NCBI GenBank assembly: GCA_900315585.1
Contig: OMZP01000037.1
Span: 1-34,769 of the forward strand
Source of the DNA: an uncultured Eubacteriales bacterium
Lineage (GTDB): Bacteria; Bacillota; Clostridia; Christensenellales; Aristaeellaceae
DNA: 34,769 nt
Reading direction: 5' to 3'
The notes below the pieces were generated by a model. The model had not been told where the DNA came from and searched no databases. It saw only the letters and a list, made by a program, of their open reading frames with translations. The stretch's first letter is position 1. Each line of letters opens with the position of its first letter. A program made the translations under genes and the position numbers. This document shows positions 20,025 through 28,420 of this stretch, one piece after another.

Positions 20025-21296
20025 TTATAAAGCTTCGTCAACCGCGGCCCTGACGCTCTCGAACACTTCCTCGATGCTCCTCGAGGCGTCGACCACGGCG
20101 ACGCGGTCGGGCTCGGCCTGGGCGAGCCTGGTATAGCCCGCCTGCACCCGGTGGAAGAAGTCGTCCTTCTCCAGCTCCAGCCGGTCCAGCGGCGCGCCCT
20201 GGGACATCCGCTTGCGGGACACCGCCAGGTCCACCGTCAAAAGGATCGTCCGGTCCGGCCGGACGCGCTCCAGGGTCTTCGCGTTTATTTGACGTATGAA
20301 ATCCTCGCCGAGTTCACGCCCGTAGGCCTGATAGGCGATGCTGGAATCCAAAAATCGATCGCAGATCACAATTTTGCCGCAATCCAGGGCGGGCTCGATG
20401 ACCTCCCGCACGTGCTCGATGCGGCTGGCGGCGTAGAGCAGCGCCTCGCACTCGGCGGACATGCCCCGGCTGTCCAGGCTGAGGATCACCTCGCGGATGC
20501 GCTCGGAGATGGGGCAGCCGCCGGGCTCCCGGGTGAGCACGGTCTCAAAGCCCCGCTTCTCCAGGTATTCCTTCAGCAGGGCGATCTGGGTGGACTTGCC
20601 GCAGCCGTCGCTGCCCTCCAGCGAGATGAATAGCCCCCGGGGCCTCTCCCCCAGCAGGTGCTCCGCCATGGCGGGAAGATCGGCGAACACGGCGTCCGCC
20701 CCGGCCGCGCGCAGCTCGCCGGGCACGCTGTAGCCGTAGTCCGCGCCGATGCCAACCATGCCCAGGGCCTTGGCCGCCTCGATGTCAAAGCGCCGGTCCC
20801 CGCACATGCAGGCCTGCTTCGGGTCGGCCCCCTCCGGCAGTGCCGCGAGGATCAGGTCCCGCTTGTCGGCGGAGTGGCGGCCCAGGCCGGTGCCGGAGAT
20901 GGCGTTGAGGTAGCCGTCGATGCCGAAGTGCTTCGCCAGCCGCTGGAGCATAAAGGCGGGCTTGGCCGAGGCGATGCCCACCCAGGCCCCCGCCCGGTGC
21001 AGGCTGCGCAGCAGTGCCGCCATGCCGGGGTAGAGCCGGGATTCGTACAGGCCGATGTCCACGTACCGCTCCCGGTAGGCTGCGATGGCCGCCTCGGCCT
21101 GCTCATCCGTCATGCCGCAGTATTCCATGTAGCTGTCGTGCAGCGGCGGGCCGATGAACCGGCTCAGCGTCGCCTCGGGAAGCGCCGGGAAGCCCAGCTT
21201 CTCCAGGCTGTAGGCCACGCTCCTTCGGATGCCCTCGCCGGTGTCCGCCACCGTGCCGTCAAAGTCAAACAGATAGTACCTGTATTTCAAAGCCAT
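20025..21296 (-). CDS. tmk: Fusion of HAD phosphatase and thymidylate kinase
   Basis: A 423-residue protein with two enzyme domains. Residues 7-215 are a HAD hydrolase of the phosphoglycolate-phosphatase type: DFDGTVADT (nucleophile Asp11), IASAKP (motif II) and CGDRRFDIEAAKALGM (motif IV). Residues 221-423 are dTMP kinase: P-loop EGSDGCGKSTQ (227-237), TREPGG, CDRFLDSSIAYQAYGR (312-327) and a C-terminal LID region RKRMSQGAPLDRLE. The kinase makes dTDP for DNA synthesis; the HAD substrate is unknown, possibly a nucleotide or sugar phosphate. ATG at 21296 lies 7 nt from AAGGAAGG and is preferred over ATG 21302 (1 nt) and GTG 21317 (upstream of the ribosome site). Both active sites look intact. 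Free-standing Tmk is about 205-215 residues. Confidence 0.9.
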   Translation of the reverse strand: MALKYRYYLFDFDGTVADTGEGIRRSVAYSLEKLGFPALPEATLSRFIGPPLHDSYMEYCGMTDEQAEAAIAAYRERYVDIGLYESRLYPGMAALLRSLHRAGAWVGIASAKPAFMLQRLAKHFGIDGYLNAISGTGLGRHSADKRDLILAALPEGADPKQACMCGDRRFDIEAAKALGMVGIGADYGYSVPGELRAAGADAVFADLPAMAEHLLGERPRGLFISLEGSDGCGKSTQIALLKEYLEKRGFETVLTREPGGCPISERIREVILSLDSRGMSAECEALLYAASRIEHVREVIEPALDCGKIVICDRFLDSSIAYQAYGRELGEDFIRQINAKTLERVRPDRTILLTVDLAVSRKRMSQGAPLDRLELEKDDFFHRVQAGYTRLAQAEPDRVAVVDASRSIEEVFESVRAAVDEAL

Positions 21297-21336
21297 GTCC
21301 ATGCCTTCCTTTTTCACCCAATATGTATTCCATATT

Positions 21337-21366
21337 ATTGTAGCAGATGAATGTGACTTTTGTTCA
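21337..21366 (-). promoter_or_regulatory. Probable promoter of the HAD-Tmk gene
   Basis: On the minus strand TACAAT (21337-21342) is preceded by TGAACA (21361-21366) with an 18-bp spacer. The -35 match is modest (4 of 6). Confidence 0.5.
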
Positions 21367-21393
21367 GGGGTTGGTTGAAGGGAGTATGAATTT

Positions 21394-21699
21394 GGAGTGA
21401 GGAGCGAGGAGGAATGAGGAGTGTTGAATGAGGAATGAGGAATGGAAAAGGCCGGTGGTCGCGGCTATGTCATTTAGATAAAGCCTCTCGGCAAAGACAA
21501 CCCCTCAGTCTGCTTCGCAGACAGCTCCCCTTACACAGGGGAGCCTTTCGCTTTTTGTGTCCAAAGCCTCCCTTGTGTAAAGGGAGGTGGACCGGCCATC
21601 GGGATGCTGTTTTAATCAATCAAATCCGTCAGGATTTGCACCGCCATTCCTCATTCCTCATTCCTCATTCCTCATTCCTCACTCCTAATCCCTCTCCCT
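21394..21699. repeat. Heptamer-flanked palindromic element B
   Basis: The left array (21394-21445) consists of GGAGTGA/GGAATGA units; the right array (about 21644-21699) is the inverted TCATTCC/TCACTCC units. Inside are CAGTCTGCTTCGCAGACAG, CTCCCCTTACACAGGGGAG and CTCCCTTGTGTAAAGGGAG hairpins. Next to the right array is CAAATCC-GTCA-GGATTTG, then CACCGCC, which is the inverted form of the GGCGGTGCAAATCC junction of element A. The 490-bp gap between the two genes holds nothing else but the two promoters. Confidence 0.7.
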
Positions 21700-21730
21700 C
21701 CCATTTAACCCTATCTTCCCAAAACAACAT

Positions 21731-21759
21731 CTGACGTTCCGCGGCGGATAGTGTATAAT
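21731..21759 (+). promoter_or_regulatory. Promoter of the small membrane exporter gene
   Basis: CTGACG (21731-21736) and TATAAT (21754-21759) have a 17-bp spacer; the start codon is 31 bp downstream, with a CCTCCGGAGG palindrome covering the ribosome site. Confidence 0.7.
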
Positions 21760-21790
21760 TGAACCAATTCAACCTCCGGAGGAAAGAAGA

Positions 21791-22354
21791 ATGTTCAACG
21801 GATTGATTTCTCCCGCGCTGCTGGCGGCGGCGAACGCCTTTGTCTGGCAGGAGCACACCCGCGAGATCATCACCGCGGCGCTTTTGAGCATGGTGCCCAC
21901 CTTCGAGGGCCGCTACGCCGTGGCGGTGGCGGTGCGCATGGGCATGCCGGCGGTGTTCTCCTACCTGCTGGCGCTGATCTGCTCCAGCCTGCCGGTGCCC
22001 TTCATACTGTGGCTGCTGAGGCCGGTGCTGGACTGGTTCTACACCCTGCCCATCAAGCCCGTGCGGAAGTTCGCGGAGTGGCTGGAGAAGCACGCCGAGA
22101 AGAAGCGGGCCTCGATGAACGAGAAGAACGGCAAGGGCCTGCGGGGCAAGCTGTCCGCCGAGACGGCGGAGCTCTTCGCGCTGTATGTGTTCGTGGCCCT
22201 TCCCCTGCCGGGCACCGGCGTATGGACCGGCAGCGCCATCGCCGCGCTGTTCAAGATGCCCCGGGGCAAGGCCACCGCGGCCATCCTGCTGGGCAACGTC
22301 ACCGCCTGCCTGATCATGGTGCTGATGGCGGTGGGGTCGAAAGCGATCATTTGA
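21791..22354 (+). CDS. Small multidrug-export family membrane protein (COG2426-like)
   Basis: A 187-residue integral membrane protein with about four to five hydrophobic segments (including FSYLLALICSSLPVPFILWLLRPVLDWF, about 57-84, and a C-terminal helix AAILLGNVTACLIMVLMAVGS). A charged cytoplasmic loop KPVRKFAEWLEKHAEKKRASMNEK sits in the middle. The segment SMVPTFEGRYAVAVAVRMGMP and the later LPLPGTGVWTGSAIAALFKMPRGKA are typical of the putative small multidrug export family. The transported substrate is not established for this family. The ATG at 21791 has GGAGGA 8 nt upstream. The TGA stop overlaps the first unit of a heptamer repeat. Confidence 0.85.
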   Translation: MFNGLISPALLAAANAFVWQEHTREIITAALLSMVPTFEGRYAVAVAVRMGMPAVFSYLLALICSSLPVPFILWLLRPVLDWFYTLPIKPVRKFAEWLEKHAEKKRASMNEKNGKGLRGKLSAETAELFALYVFVALPLPGTGVWTGSAIAALFKMPRGKATAAILLGNVTACLIMVLMAVGSKAII

Positions 22355-22455
22355 GAGTTTAGAGTTTAGACAGAGTTGGCCGCGCGAACGGTGGCGGCTG
22401 TCGGGGGAATGCGTTCCCGCGAAGCGCCGTTCCCGGGCAATCCAATCTAAACTCT
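22354..22455. repeat. Heptamer-flanked element F (terminator-like)
   Basis: AGAGTTTAGA occurs twice with a period of 7 (22354-22363 and 22361-22370). Its reverse complement TCTAAACTCT is at 22446-22455, followed by TTTTA. The interior (GGCGGCTGTCGGGGGAATGC and GAAGCGCCGTTCCCGG) can also fold. The left unit begins at the last base of the upstream stop codon, so this probably ends that transcript. Confidence 0.6.
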
Positions 22456-22501
22456 TTTTAGTCACTTCTTGCGCTCCAATTCAAAATGACCGCCCGCGCC
22501 C

Positions 22502-22531
22502 TTGACAGGGACAAGGGCCGTCGGGTATGTT
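22502..22531 (+). promoter_or_regulatory. GH3 gene promoter
   Basis: A perfect TTGACA (22502-22507) and a weaker TATGTT (22526-22531) have an 18-bp spacer, 38 bp before the start codon. Confidence 0.55.
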
Positions 22532-22568
22532 ATTGGTATACGGATATGAATATGAGGAGGATGGGGCG

Positions 22569-24641
22569 ATGAATCGGAAAGAGGCTCAGGAAAAGGCCCG
22601 GGCGCTGGTGGCCCGGATGACCCTGGAGGAGGCCGCCGAACAGCTGCGCTACGACGCGCCCGCCATCGATCGGCTGGGCGTTCCCGCCTACAACTGGTGG
22701 AACGAGGCCCTGCACGGCGTGGCTCGCGCCGGCACGGCCACTTCCTTCCCCCAGGCCATCGGCATCGCCGCGTCCTTCGACCCGGCGCTGGTGAAGGCCC
22801 TGGGCGACGTGGCCGCCACCGAGGGCCGCGCGAAGTACAACGCCGCCTCCAAACACGGCGACCGGGACATCTACAAGGGGCTCACCTTCTGGTCTCCCAA
22901 CGTGAACATCTTCCGGGATCCCCGCTGGGGCCGCGGCCACGAGACCTACGGCGAGGACCCGCTGCTGACCAGCCAGCTGGGCGTGGCCTATGTGAAGGGC
23001 CTGCAGGGCGAGGGCGAGACCATGAAGTCCGCCGCCTGCGCCAAGCACTTCGCGGTGCACTCCGGCCCGGAGGCGCTGCGGCACCACTTTGACGCCGTGG
23101 CCAGCCAAAAGGACATGGCCGAGACCTACCTGCCCGCCTTCCACGCCCTGGTGGACGCCGGGGTGGAGGCGGTGATGGGCGCCTACAACCGCACCAACGG
23201 CGAGCCCTGCTGCGGCAGCCACGAATTGCAGAGGATTCTGCGGGAGGAGTGGGGCTTTGAGGGCCACTTCGTGTCCGACTGCTGGGCCATTCGGGACTTC
23301 CACACCGGCCACATGGTGACCGACACGCCGGAGGAATCCGCGGCGCTGGCCCTGAAGGAGGGCTGCGACGTGAACTGCGGCAACACCTACGTCTACATGA
23401 TGAAGGCCTATGAGAAGGGCCTGGTGACGGAAGCGCAGATCCGGAGGAGCGCCGTGCGCCTGTTCACCTGCCGCTACCTGCTGGGCCTTCTGGACGGCAG
23501 CGAATTTGACGCGATTCCCTATGAGACGGTGGAGTGCAAAGCGCACCTTCAAAAGGCCGACGAGGCCAGCCGCAAGGCCTGCGTGCTGTTGAAGAACGAC
23601 GGGCTTTTGCCGCTTAACCTGGAGAAGATCAATACCCTGGGCGTCATCGGCCCCAACGCCAACAGCCGCGCCGCCCTGATCGGCAACTACCACGGCACCT
23701 CCTCCCGCTACGTCACCGTGCTGGAGGGCATCCAGGACGCGGTGGGCGAGCAGGCGCGGGTGCTGTACAGCCAGGGCTGCCACCTGTTCAGGAACCGGGA
23801 CGAGAACCTGGCCCAGCCGGACGACCGCCTTTCCGAGGCGCTGACCGTGGCGGAGTGCTCCGACGCGGTGGTGCTGGTGCTGGGCCTGGACGAGACCCTG
23901 GAGGGCGAGGAGGGCGACACCGGCAACGCCGCCGCCTCCGGCGACAAGGCGGACCTGCTGCTGCCGGAGAGCCAGCGCAAGCTGATGGACGCGGTGCTTT
24001 CCGTGGGCAAGCCCACCGCCATCGTGCTGATGGCCGGCAGCGCCATCGACCTGCAAAAGGGCGCGGATGCCGACGCCGTGCTGCTCGCCTGGTATCCCGG
24101 CGCCCGGGGCGGCCGGGCCGTGGCGGACATCCTGCTGGGGAAGACCTCTCCCTCCGGCAAGCTGCCCGTGACCTTCTACCGCAACGAGCAGCTGGCCGAG
24201 ATGCCGGAGTTCACCGACTACGCCATGGCTGGCCGCACCTATCGCTACATCGAGGAAGCGCCGCTGTATCCCTTCGGCTACGGCCTTACCTACGGCGACT
24301 GCCGGGTGACCGGGGCGAAGCGCACGGCGGAGGGCGTCGAGGCCGTGATCGAAAACGCCGGGAAAATGGACACCGACGAGGTCGTGCAGGTGTACGTGCA
24401 GAACGAGGGCTCCGGGAATGCCCCCCGCAACCCGCGCCTTACTGCCTTCGAGCGCATCCACGTGCCCGCCGGGAAGACCGTGACCGTGACGCTGAATATC
24501 CCCGCCGAGCGGCTCAAGGTCGTGGATGAAAACGGCCGGTTCGTGGACGAGGGCACGCTCGTGTTCTACGTCGGCCTCGGCCAGCCGGACGCGAGGACGG
24601 CGGAGCTGACCGGACATGAGAGCGTTGTGGTTAGGGATTAG
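22569..24641 (+). CDS. Glycoside hydrolase family 3 (beta-xylosidase/beta-glucosidase type)
   Basis: A 690-residue retaining exo-glycosidase. There is no signal peptide, so it should act in the cytosol on imported oligosaccharides. The (alpha/beta)8 domain carries YNWWNEALHGVAR, FSPNVNIFRDPRWGR-like WSPNVNIFRDPRWGRGHETYGEDP, the substrate-binding CAKHFAVHSGPE, and the nucleophile Asp237 in FVSDCWAI. The second domain holds ACVLLKNDGLLPL, GPNANSRAALIGNYHG and the likely acid/base region LEGEEGDTGNAA. A C-terminal Fn3-like domain begins at DEVVQVYVQN. The YNWWNEALHG and HG-less spacing resemble GH3 xylan beta-xylosidases, so xylosidase activity is favoured but not certain. The ATG at 22569 follows GAGGAGG. 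The last codons VRD-stop are read from a heptamer repeat. Confidence 0.92.
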   Translation: MNRKEAQEKARALVARMTLEEAAEQLRYDAPAIDRLGVPAYNWWNEALHGVARAGTATSFPQAIGIAASFDPALVKALGDVAATEGRAKYNAASKHGDRDIYKGLTFWSPNVNIFRDPRWGRGHETYGEDPLLTSQLGVAYVKGLQGEGETMKSAACAKHFAVHSGPEALRHHFDAVASQKDMAETYLPAFHALVDAGVEAVMGAYNRTNGEPCCGSHELQRILREEWGFEGHFVSDCWAIRDFHTGHMVTDTPEESAALALKEGCDVNCGNTYVYMMKAYEKGLVTEAQIRRSAVRLFTCRYLLGLLDGSEFDAIPYETVECKAHLQKADEASRKACVLLKNDGLLPLNLEKINTLGVIGPNANSRAALIGNYHGTSSRYVTVLEGIQDAVGEQARVLYSQGCHLFRNRDENLAQPDDRLSEALTVAECSDAVVLVLGLDETLEGEEGDTGNAAASGDKADLLLPESQRKLMDAVLSVGKPTAIVLMAGSAIDLQKGADADAVLLAWYPGARGGRAVADILLGKTSPSGKLPVTFYRNEQLAEMPEFTDYAMAGRTYRYIEEAPLYPFGYGLTYGDCRVTGAKRTAEGVEAVIENAGKMDTDEVVQVYVQNEGSGNAPRNPRLTAFERIHVPAGKTVTVTLNIPAERLKVVDENGRFVDEGTLVFYVGLGQPDARTAELTGHESVVVRD

Positions 24642-24739
24642 GGAGTAGGCAATAGGGAGTAGGCAATAGGGAATAGGCAATAGGCAATAGGGAATAGGCA
24701 ATAGGAAATGCCAGGGGACAGGGAATAGGGAACAGGGAC
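24629..24739 (+). repeat. Heptamer tandem array D
   Basis: About fifteen consecutive period-7 units (TTAGGGA, GTAGGCA, ATAGGGA, ATAGGCA, ACAGGGA). The array starts inside the GH3 reading frame and provides its TAG stop (24639-24641). One unit is disturbed at about 24707-24720. Confidence 0.85.
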
Positions 24740-24742
24740 ATT

Positions 24743-24785
24743 GAGCACCCGGAAAACAGTCCACAGGACTGTTTTCCGGGCGCTC
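24743..24785. repeat. 20-bp palindrome after GH3
   Basis: GAGCACCCGGAAAACAGTCC (24743-24762) pairs with GGACTGTTTTCCGGGCGCTC (24766-24785) around a 3-nt loop, with one G-U type mismatch. A related hairpin ends the window (34733-34757 with CGGGCGCTCGAA following). It may work as a GH3 transcription terminator although no T-run follows. Confidence 0.7.
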
Positions 24786-24883
24786 GATCCTCCACTGCGG
24801 TGGGGAAGCTTTTGGAAGCGCATCAAAAATAGGTTCTTCTCGGAATGTTGTGGGATTGGTATAAGGTAGTCTGTTGACATTGC

Positions 24884-24959
24884 GTACAGATCCTTCGCTC
24901 CGCTCAGGATGACAGGAATTGCGTCGTTTGTCATCCTGAGCGAAGCGAAGGATCTGTAC
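24884..24959. repeat. 31-bp inverted repeat (copy 2)
   Basis: Arms at 24884-24914 and 24929-24959 differ by one base and match the copy at 3530-3605. The region 24960-25060 keeps patchy similarity to 3606-3690. Nothing coding is seen in 24786-25061. Confidence 0.75.
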
Positions 24960-25061
24960 GTTGCGTTGTCCTGCGGCATTGAAGGTAGTGTTCTGCCATT
25001 AGTGTTCTGCCATATATTTCCATGCATCCCACAAGTTTCCGTGAAGAACCAATTCATTGGA

Positions 25062-25091
25062 GCTGTTTCAAAACATATGTTTTGAAACAGC
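25062..25091 (-). terminator. Palindrome downstream of ileS, likely terminator
   Basis: GCTGTTTCAAAAC (25062-25074) and GTTTTGAAACAGC (25079-25091) are perfect reverse complements around ATAT, 23 bp past the ileS stop. A classic T-run is lacking, so termination is inferred from position. The arm sequence resembles the ends of the element at 15586-15733. Confidence 0.5.
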
Positions 25092-25114
25092 CCCTTCAAC
25101 TATAGCTCCGAAGT

Positions 25115-28100
25115 TCAGTTCTTCTGCACGCTCAGGGCGGCCTTTTCGCCGTTGATGTTCCACTCCTTGGCGTAGGCGTCCGCGGGGGCGTCGGCCTCGG
25201 CGATCTCCGTGGCCAGCACGGCGGAGGCGATGGCGTCCGCGTTGTTTGCGATGGCCTTACGGAGGGTGTCGGTGGTTTTATAGGTGACGGTGATGCGGTC
25301 CACCACGTCGAACCCGGCCTCCTTGCGCATGGTTTGCAGCTTGGAGATCACCTCGCGCACGAAGCCCTTTTCGATCAGGGCGGGGGTGAGGTTGGTGTCG
25401 ATGACCACGGTCATGCCGCCGTCGCTCTCGGCCACGAAGCCCTCCTTCTGGGCGGGGGAGATCAGGCAGTCGTCCTGGGTGAGGGCGACCTCGGTGCCGT
25501 CGATGTCAAACTTCACGACGCCGTCCTTCTCCAGGGCGTCCACGAAGGCGCTGCCGTCCACGTCCTTCAGATGCGCGCCGATCTTGCCCAGCAGCTTTCC
25601 GTACTTCGGGCCCAGGGTGCGCATCTGGGGCTTGATCTGGTAGGTGGTGAAGGCGCGGGCATCCTCGATGAACTGCACGTCCTCCACGTTCAGCTCATCC
25701 CTGATCAGCGCGGCGCAGGCGTCGGACAGGGCGGCGCCCTTCACGTACAGCGTGGAGAGGGCCTGGCGCACCTTGATGTTGGCGGTGCTGCGGGCGGCGC
25801 GGCCCAGCTGCACGGCCTGGGCGACCTCCTCCATCTCCGCCTCCAGCCGCTTGTCGATGCGGCTTTCGTCACAGGCCGGGAAGTCGCACAGGTGCACGCT
25901 CTCCGGCGCGCCCGCCACGGTGCCGGCCACCAGGTTGCGGTACATGCTCTCGGTCATGAAGGGGATGTAGGGCGCGGCTGTCTTGGCCAGCGTGGTGAGC
26001 ACCGTGTACAGCGTCTGGTAGGCGGCCTTCTTGTCGCCGGTCCACTCCTTGCCCCAGAAGCGGCTCTTGGAAAGGCGGACGTACCAGTTGGAAAGCTCGT
26101 CCACGAAGCCCTGGATGGCGCGGGCGGTCTCGGTGATTTTGTACTCGGAAAGGCCCTCGTCCACGAACTTCACCAGGCTGTTCAGCTTGCTCAGCACCCA
26201 CTTGTCCATCAGGGTCAGGTCCTGCTCCTGAGCTGTGTGCACCGCCGGGTCGAAGCCGTCGATGGCGGCGTACATGCAGAAGAAGGCGTAGGTGTTCCAC
26301 AGGGTGCCCATGAACTTGCTCTGCATCTCGCTGACCAGCTCGCCGGAGAAGCGGGTGGGCAGCCAGGGCGCGCCGTTGGCGTAGAAGTACCAGCGCACGG
26401 CATCCGCGCCCTGCTTGTCCAGCACGTCCCAGGGATCGACGACGTTGCCCAGGTGCTTGGACATCTTCTTGCCCTCGGCGTCCTGCACGTGGCCCATGAC
26501 CACGCAGTTCTCAAAGGGGCTCTTGTCGAACAGCAGCGTGCTGATCGCCATCAGGGTGTAGAACCAGCCGCGGGTCTGGTCGATGGCCTCGGAGATGAAG
26601 TTGGCCGGGAAGTTGGCCTCGAAGATCTCCTTGTTCTCAAAGGGATAGTGCCACTGGGCGAAGGGCATGGAGCCGGAATCGTACCAGCAGTCGATGACCT
26701 CCGGCGTGCGGCGCATCTCATGGCCGCAGTCCGGGCAGGTGAGGGTCACGTTGTCGATGTAGGGCCGGTGCAGCTCCAAATCCGCGGGCACGGGCTTTCC
26801 GTCGACCTTGCCCAGCGCGTTCAGCTCCTGGCGGCTGCCGATCACGTGGATCCTGCCGCAGTCCTTGCACACCCACACCGGCAGGGGCGTGCCCCAATAG
26901 CGTTCGCGGCTCAGGCCCCAGTCGATCACGTTCTCCAGGAAGTTGCCGAAGCGGCCCTCCTGGATGTTGTCCGGATACCAGTTCACGGTGCGGTTGTTGG
27001 CCACCAGCCGGTCCCGCACGGCGGTCATGCGGATGAACCAGGTGCTGCGGGCGTAGTAGATCAGCGGGGTGTCGCAGCGCCAGCAGAAGGGATAGTCGTG
27101 GGTGAAGTAGGGCGCGTCCACCAGCTTGCCCTCGTCCTCCAGCCACTGGAGGATCATCGGGTCGGCCTTCTTCACGAACACGCCGGGCCAATAGGTCTCC
27201 TTGGACATCTGGCCCTTGGCGTCCACCAGCTGCAGGAAGGGGATGTGGTTTTCCCGGCCCACGCGGGCGTCGTCCTCGCCGAAGGCGGGGGCCTGGTGCA
27301 CCACGCCGGTGCCGTCCGTCATGGTCACGTAGTCGTCGGCCACGATGGTCCAGGCGTTCTGCTCGTTTTCCGCGCCCTTGATGGCGGCCTTCTGGAAGTC
27401 GAACAGCGGCTCGTAGCGCAGGCCCTTGAGCTCGATGCCGGGGAAGGTGATCTTGTTGGCGATCTGGGCACCCTCGCCCAGCACCTTCTCGATCAGCGCG
27501 TCGCCCATGATGACGGTGCGGCCGTCGTAGTCGAAGCGGGCGTAGGTCTCATTGGGGTTCACGCACAGCGCCACGTTGCTGGGCAGGGTCCAGGGGGTGG
27601 TGGTCCAGGCGTAGACATAGGTGTTGTCCTGATCCAGGAGCTTGAAGCGCACCACGGCGGAACGCTCCTTGACCTCCTTGTAGCCCTGGGAAACCTCATG
27701 GCTGGACAGGGCGGTGCCGCAGCGGGGGCAGTAGGGCACCACCTTGTGGCCCTTGTACAGAAGGCCCTTGTCCGCGATCTGCCTGAGGCTCCACCACACG
27801 GACTCGATGTAGTTGTTGTCATAGGTGATGTAGGGGTTCTCCATGTCCGCCCAGTAGCCCACGCGCTCGGACATGCGCTCCCACTCGCCCTTGTACTTCC
27901 AGACGCTCTCCTTGCACTTCTGGATGAAGGGCTCGATGCCGTAGGCCTCGATCTGCTCCTTGCCATCCAGGCCCAGCAGCTTCTCCACCTCCAGCTCCAC
28001 CGGCAGGCCATGGGTGTCCCAGCCCGCCTTGCGGGTGACCAGCTGGCCCTTCATGGTGTGGTAGCGGGGCAGCAGGTCCTTGATGGCGCGGGTCTCGATG

Positions 28101-28273
28101 TGGCCGATGTGGGGCTTGCCGTTGGCGGTGGGCGGGCCGTCGAAGAATGTCCACACGTCGCCGCCCTCGCGGTTGGTCATGCTCTTCTTAAAGATGTCGT
28201 TTTCATTCCAAAACCGGATGACTTCCTTTTCCCGCGCCAGAAAATCCAGCGCCGAGGAGACCTTTTCTATCAT
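25115..28273 (-). CDS. ileS: Isoleucyl-tRNA synthetase
   Basis: Charges tRNA-Ile with isoleucine (class I synthetase, cytosol). The protein of 1052 residues has the HIGH motif as PHIGH (54-58) within FFDGPPTANGKPHIGH, a long CP1 editing domain (WTTTPWTLPSNVALCVN and the later TDGTGVVHQAPAFGEDD), the KMSKS motif as KMSKH (about 600-605), and a long C-terminal anticodon-binding region. The DGPPTANG entry motif and the length suggest the eukaryote-like type 2 form, some of which resist mupirocin; this is inference. The ATG at 28273 follows AGGAGG; in-frame codons further upstream run through a repeat and are not credible. Expression is controlled by a T-box leader upstream. Confidence 0.96.
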   Translation of the reverse strand: MIEKVSSALDFLAREKEVIRFWNENDIFKKSMTNREGGDVWTFFDGPPTANGKPHIGHIETRAIKDLLPRYHTMKGQLVTRKAGWDTHGLPVELEVEKLLGLDGKEQIEAYGIEPFIQKCKESVWKYKGEWERMSERVGYWADMENPYITYDNNYIESVWWSLRQIADKGLLYKGHKVVPYCPRCGTALSSHEVSQGYKEVKERSAVVRFKLLDQDNTYVYAWTTTPWTLPSNVALCVNPNETYARFDYDGRTVIMGDALIEKVLGEGAQIANKITFPGIELKGLRYEPLFDFQKAAIKGAENEQNAWTIVADDYVTMTDGTGVVHQAPAFGEDDARVGRENHIPFLQLVDAKGQMSKETYWPGVFVKKADPMILQWLEDEGKLVDAPYFTHDYPFCWRCDTPLIYYARSTWFIRMTAVRDRLVANNRTVNWYPDNIQEGRFGNFLENVIDWGLSRERYWGTPLPVWVCKDCGRIHVIGSRQELNALGKVDGKPVPADLELHRPYIDNVTLTCPDCGHEMRRTPEVIDCWYDSGSMPFAQWHYPFENKEIFEANFPANFISEAIDQTRGWFYTLMAISTLLFDKSPFENCVVMGHVQDAEGKKMSKHLGNVVDPWDVLDKQGADAVRWYFYANGAPWLPTRFSGELVSEMQSKFMGTLWNTYAFFCMYAAIDGFDPAVHTAQEQDLTLMDKWVLSKLNSLVKFVDEGLSEYKITETARAIQGFVDELSNWYVRLSKSRFWGKEWTGDKKAAYQTLYTVLTTLAKTAAPYIPFMTESMYRNLVAGTVAGAPESVHLCDFPACDESRIDKRLEAEMEEVAQAVQLGRAARSTANIKVRQALSTLYVKGAALSDACAALIRDELNVEDVQFIEDARAFTTYQIKPQMRTLGPKYGKLLGKIGAHLKDVDGSAFVDALEKDGVVKFDIDGTEVALTQDDCLISPAQKEGFVAESDGGMTVVIDTNLTPALIEKGFVREVISKLQTMRKEAGFDVVDRITVTYKTTDTLRKAIANNADAIASAVLATEIAEADAPADAYAKEWNINGEKAALSVQKN

Positions 28274-28312
28274 TTTACAACCTCCTGTTCTTGTATTGCA
28301 GGTCTGTTTATA

Positions 28313-28420
28313 ATGAGGAATTAGGAATGAGAAATGAGGAATGGCGGTTGAAACCCTGCGGGTTTCTTGAATCAAAACAAACCCGCAAGGATTTGTTCCA
28401 TAATTCCCAATTCCTAATTC
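28313..28420. repeat. Heptamer-flanked element C in the ileS leader
   Basis: Left units GGAATTA/GGAATGA/GGAATGG (28313-28345) and inverted right units ending TTCCCAATTCCTAATTC (about 28399-28420) surround two small hairpins, GAAACCCTGCGGGTTTC (about 28350-28366) and ACAAACCCGCAAGGATTTGT (about 28377-28396). It lies between the T-box terminator and the ileS ribosome site, so it is transcribed as part of the leader. Confidence 0.65.

Noticed and set aside
22530..24764. 744-codon open frame on the minus strand
   Set aside because: Antisense shadow of the GH3 gene; it begins in a heptamer repeat without a ribosome site.
25334..28324. 996-codon open frame on the plus strand
   Set aside because: Antisense to ileS; same low-complexity composition as the other shadows.
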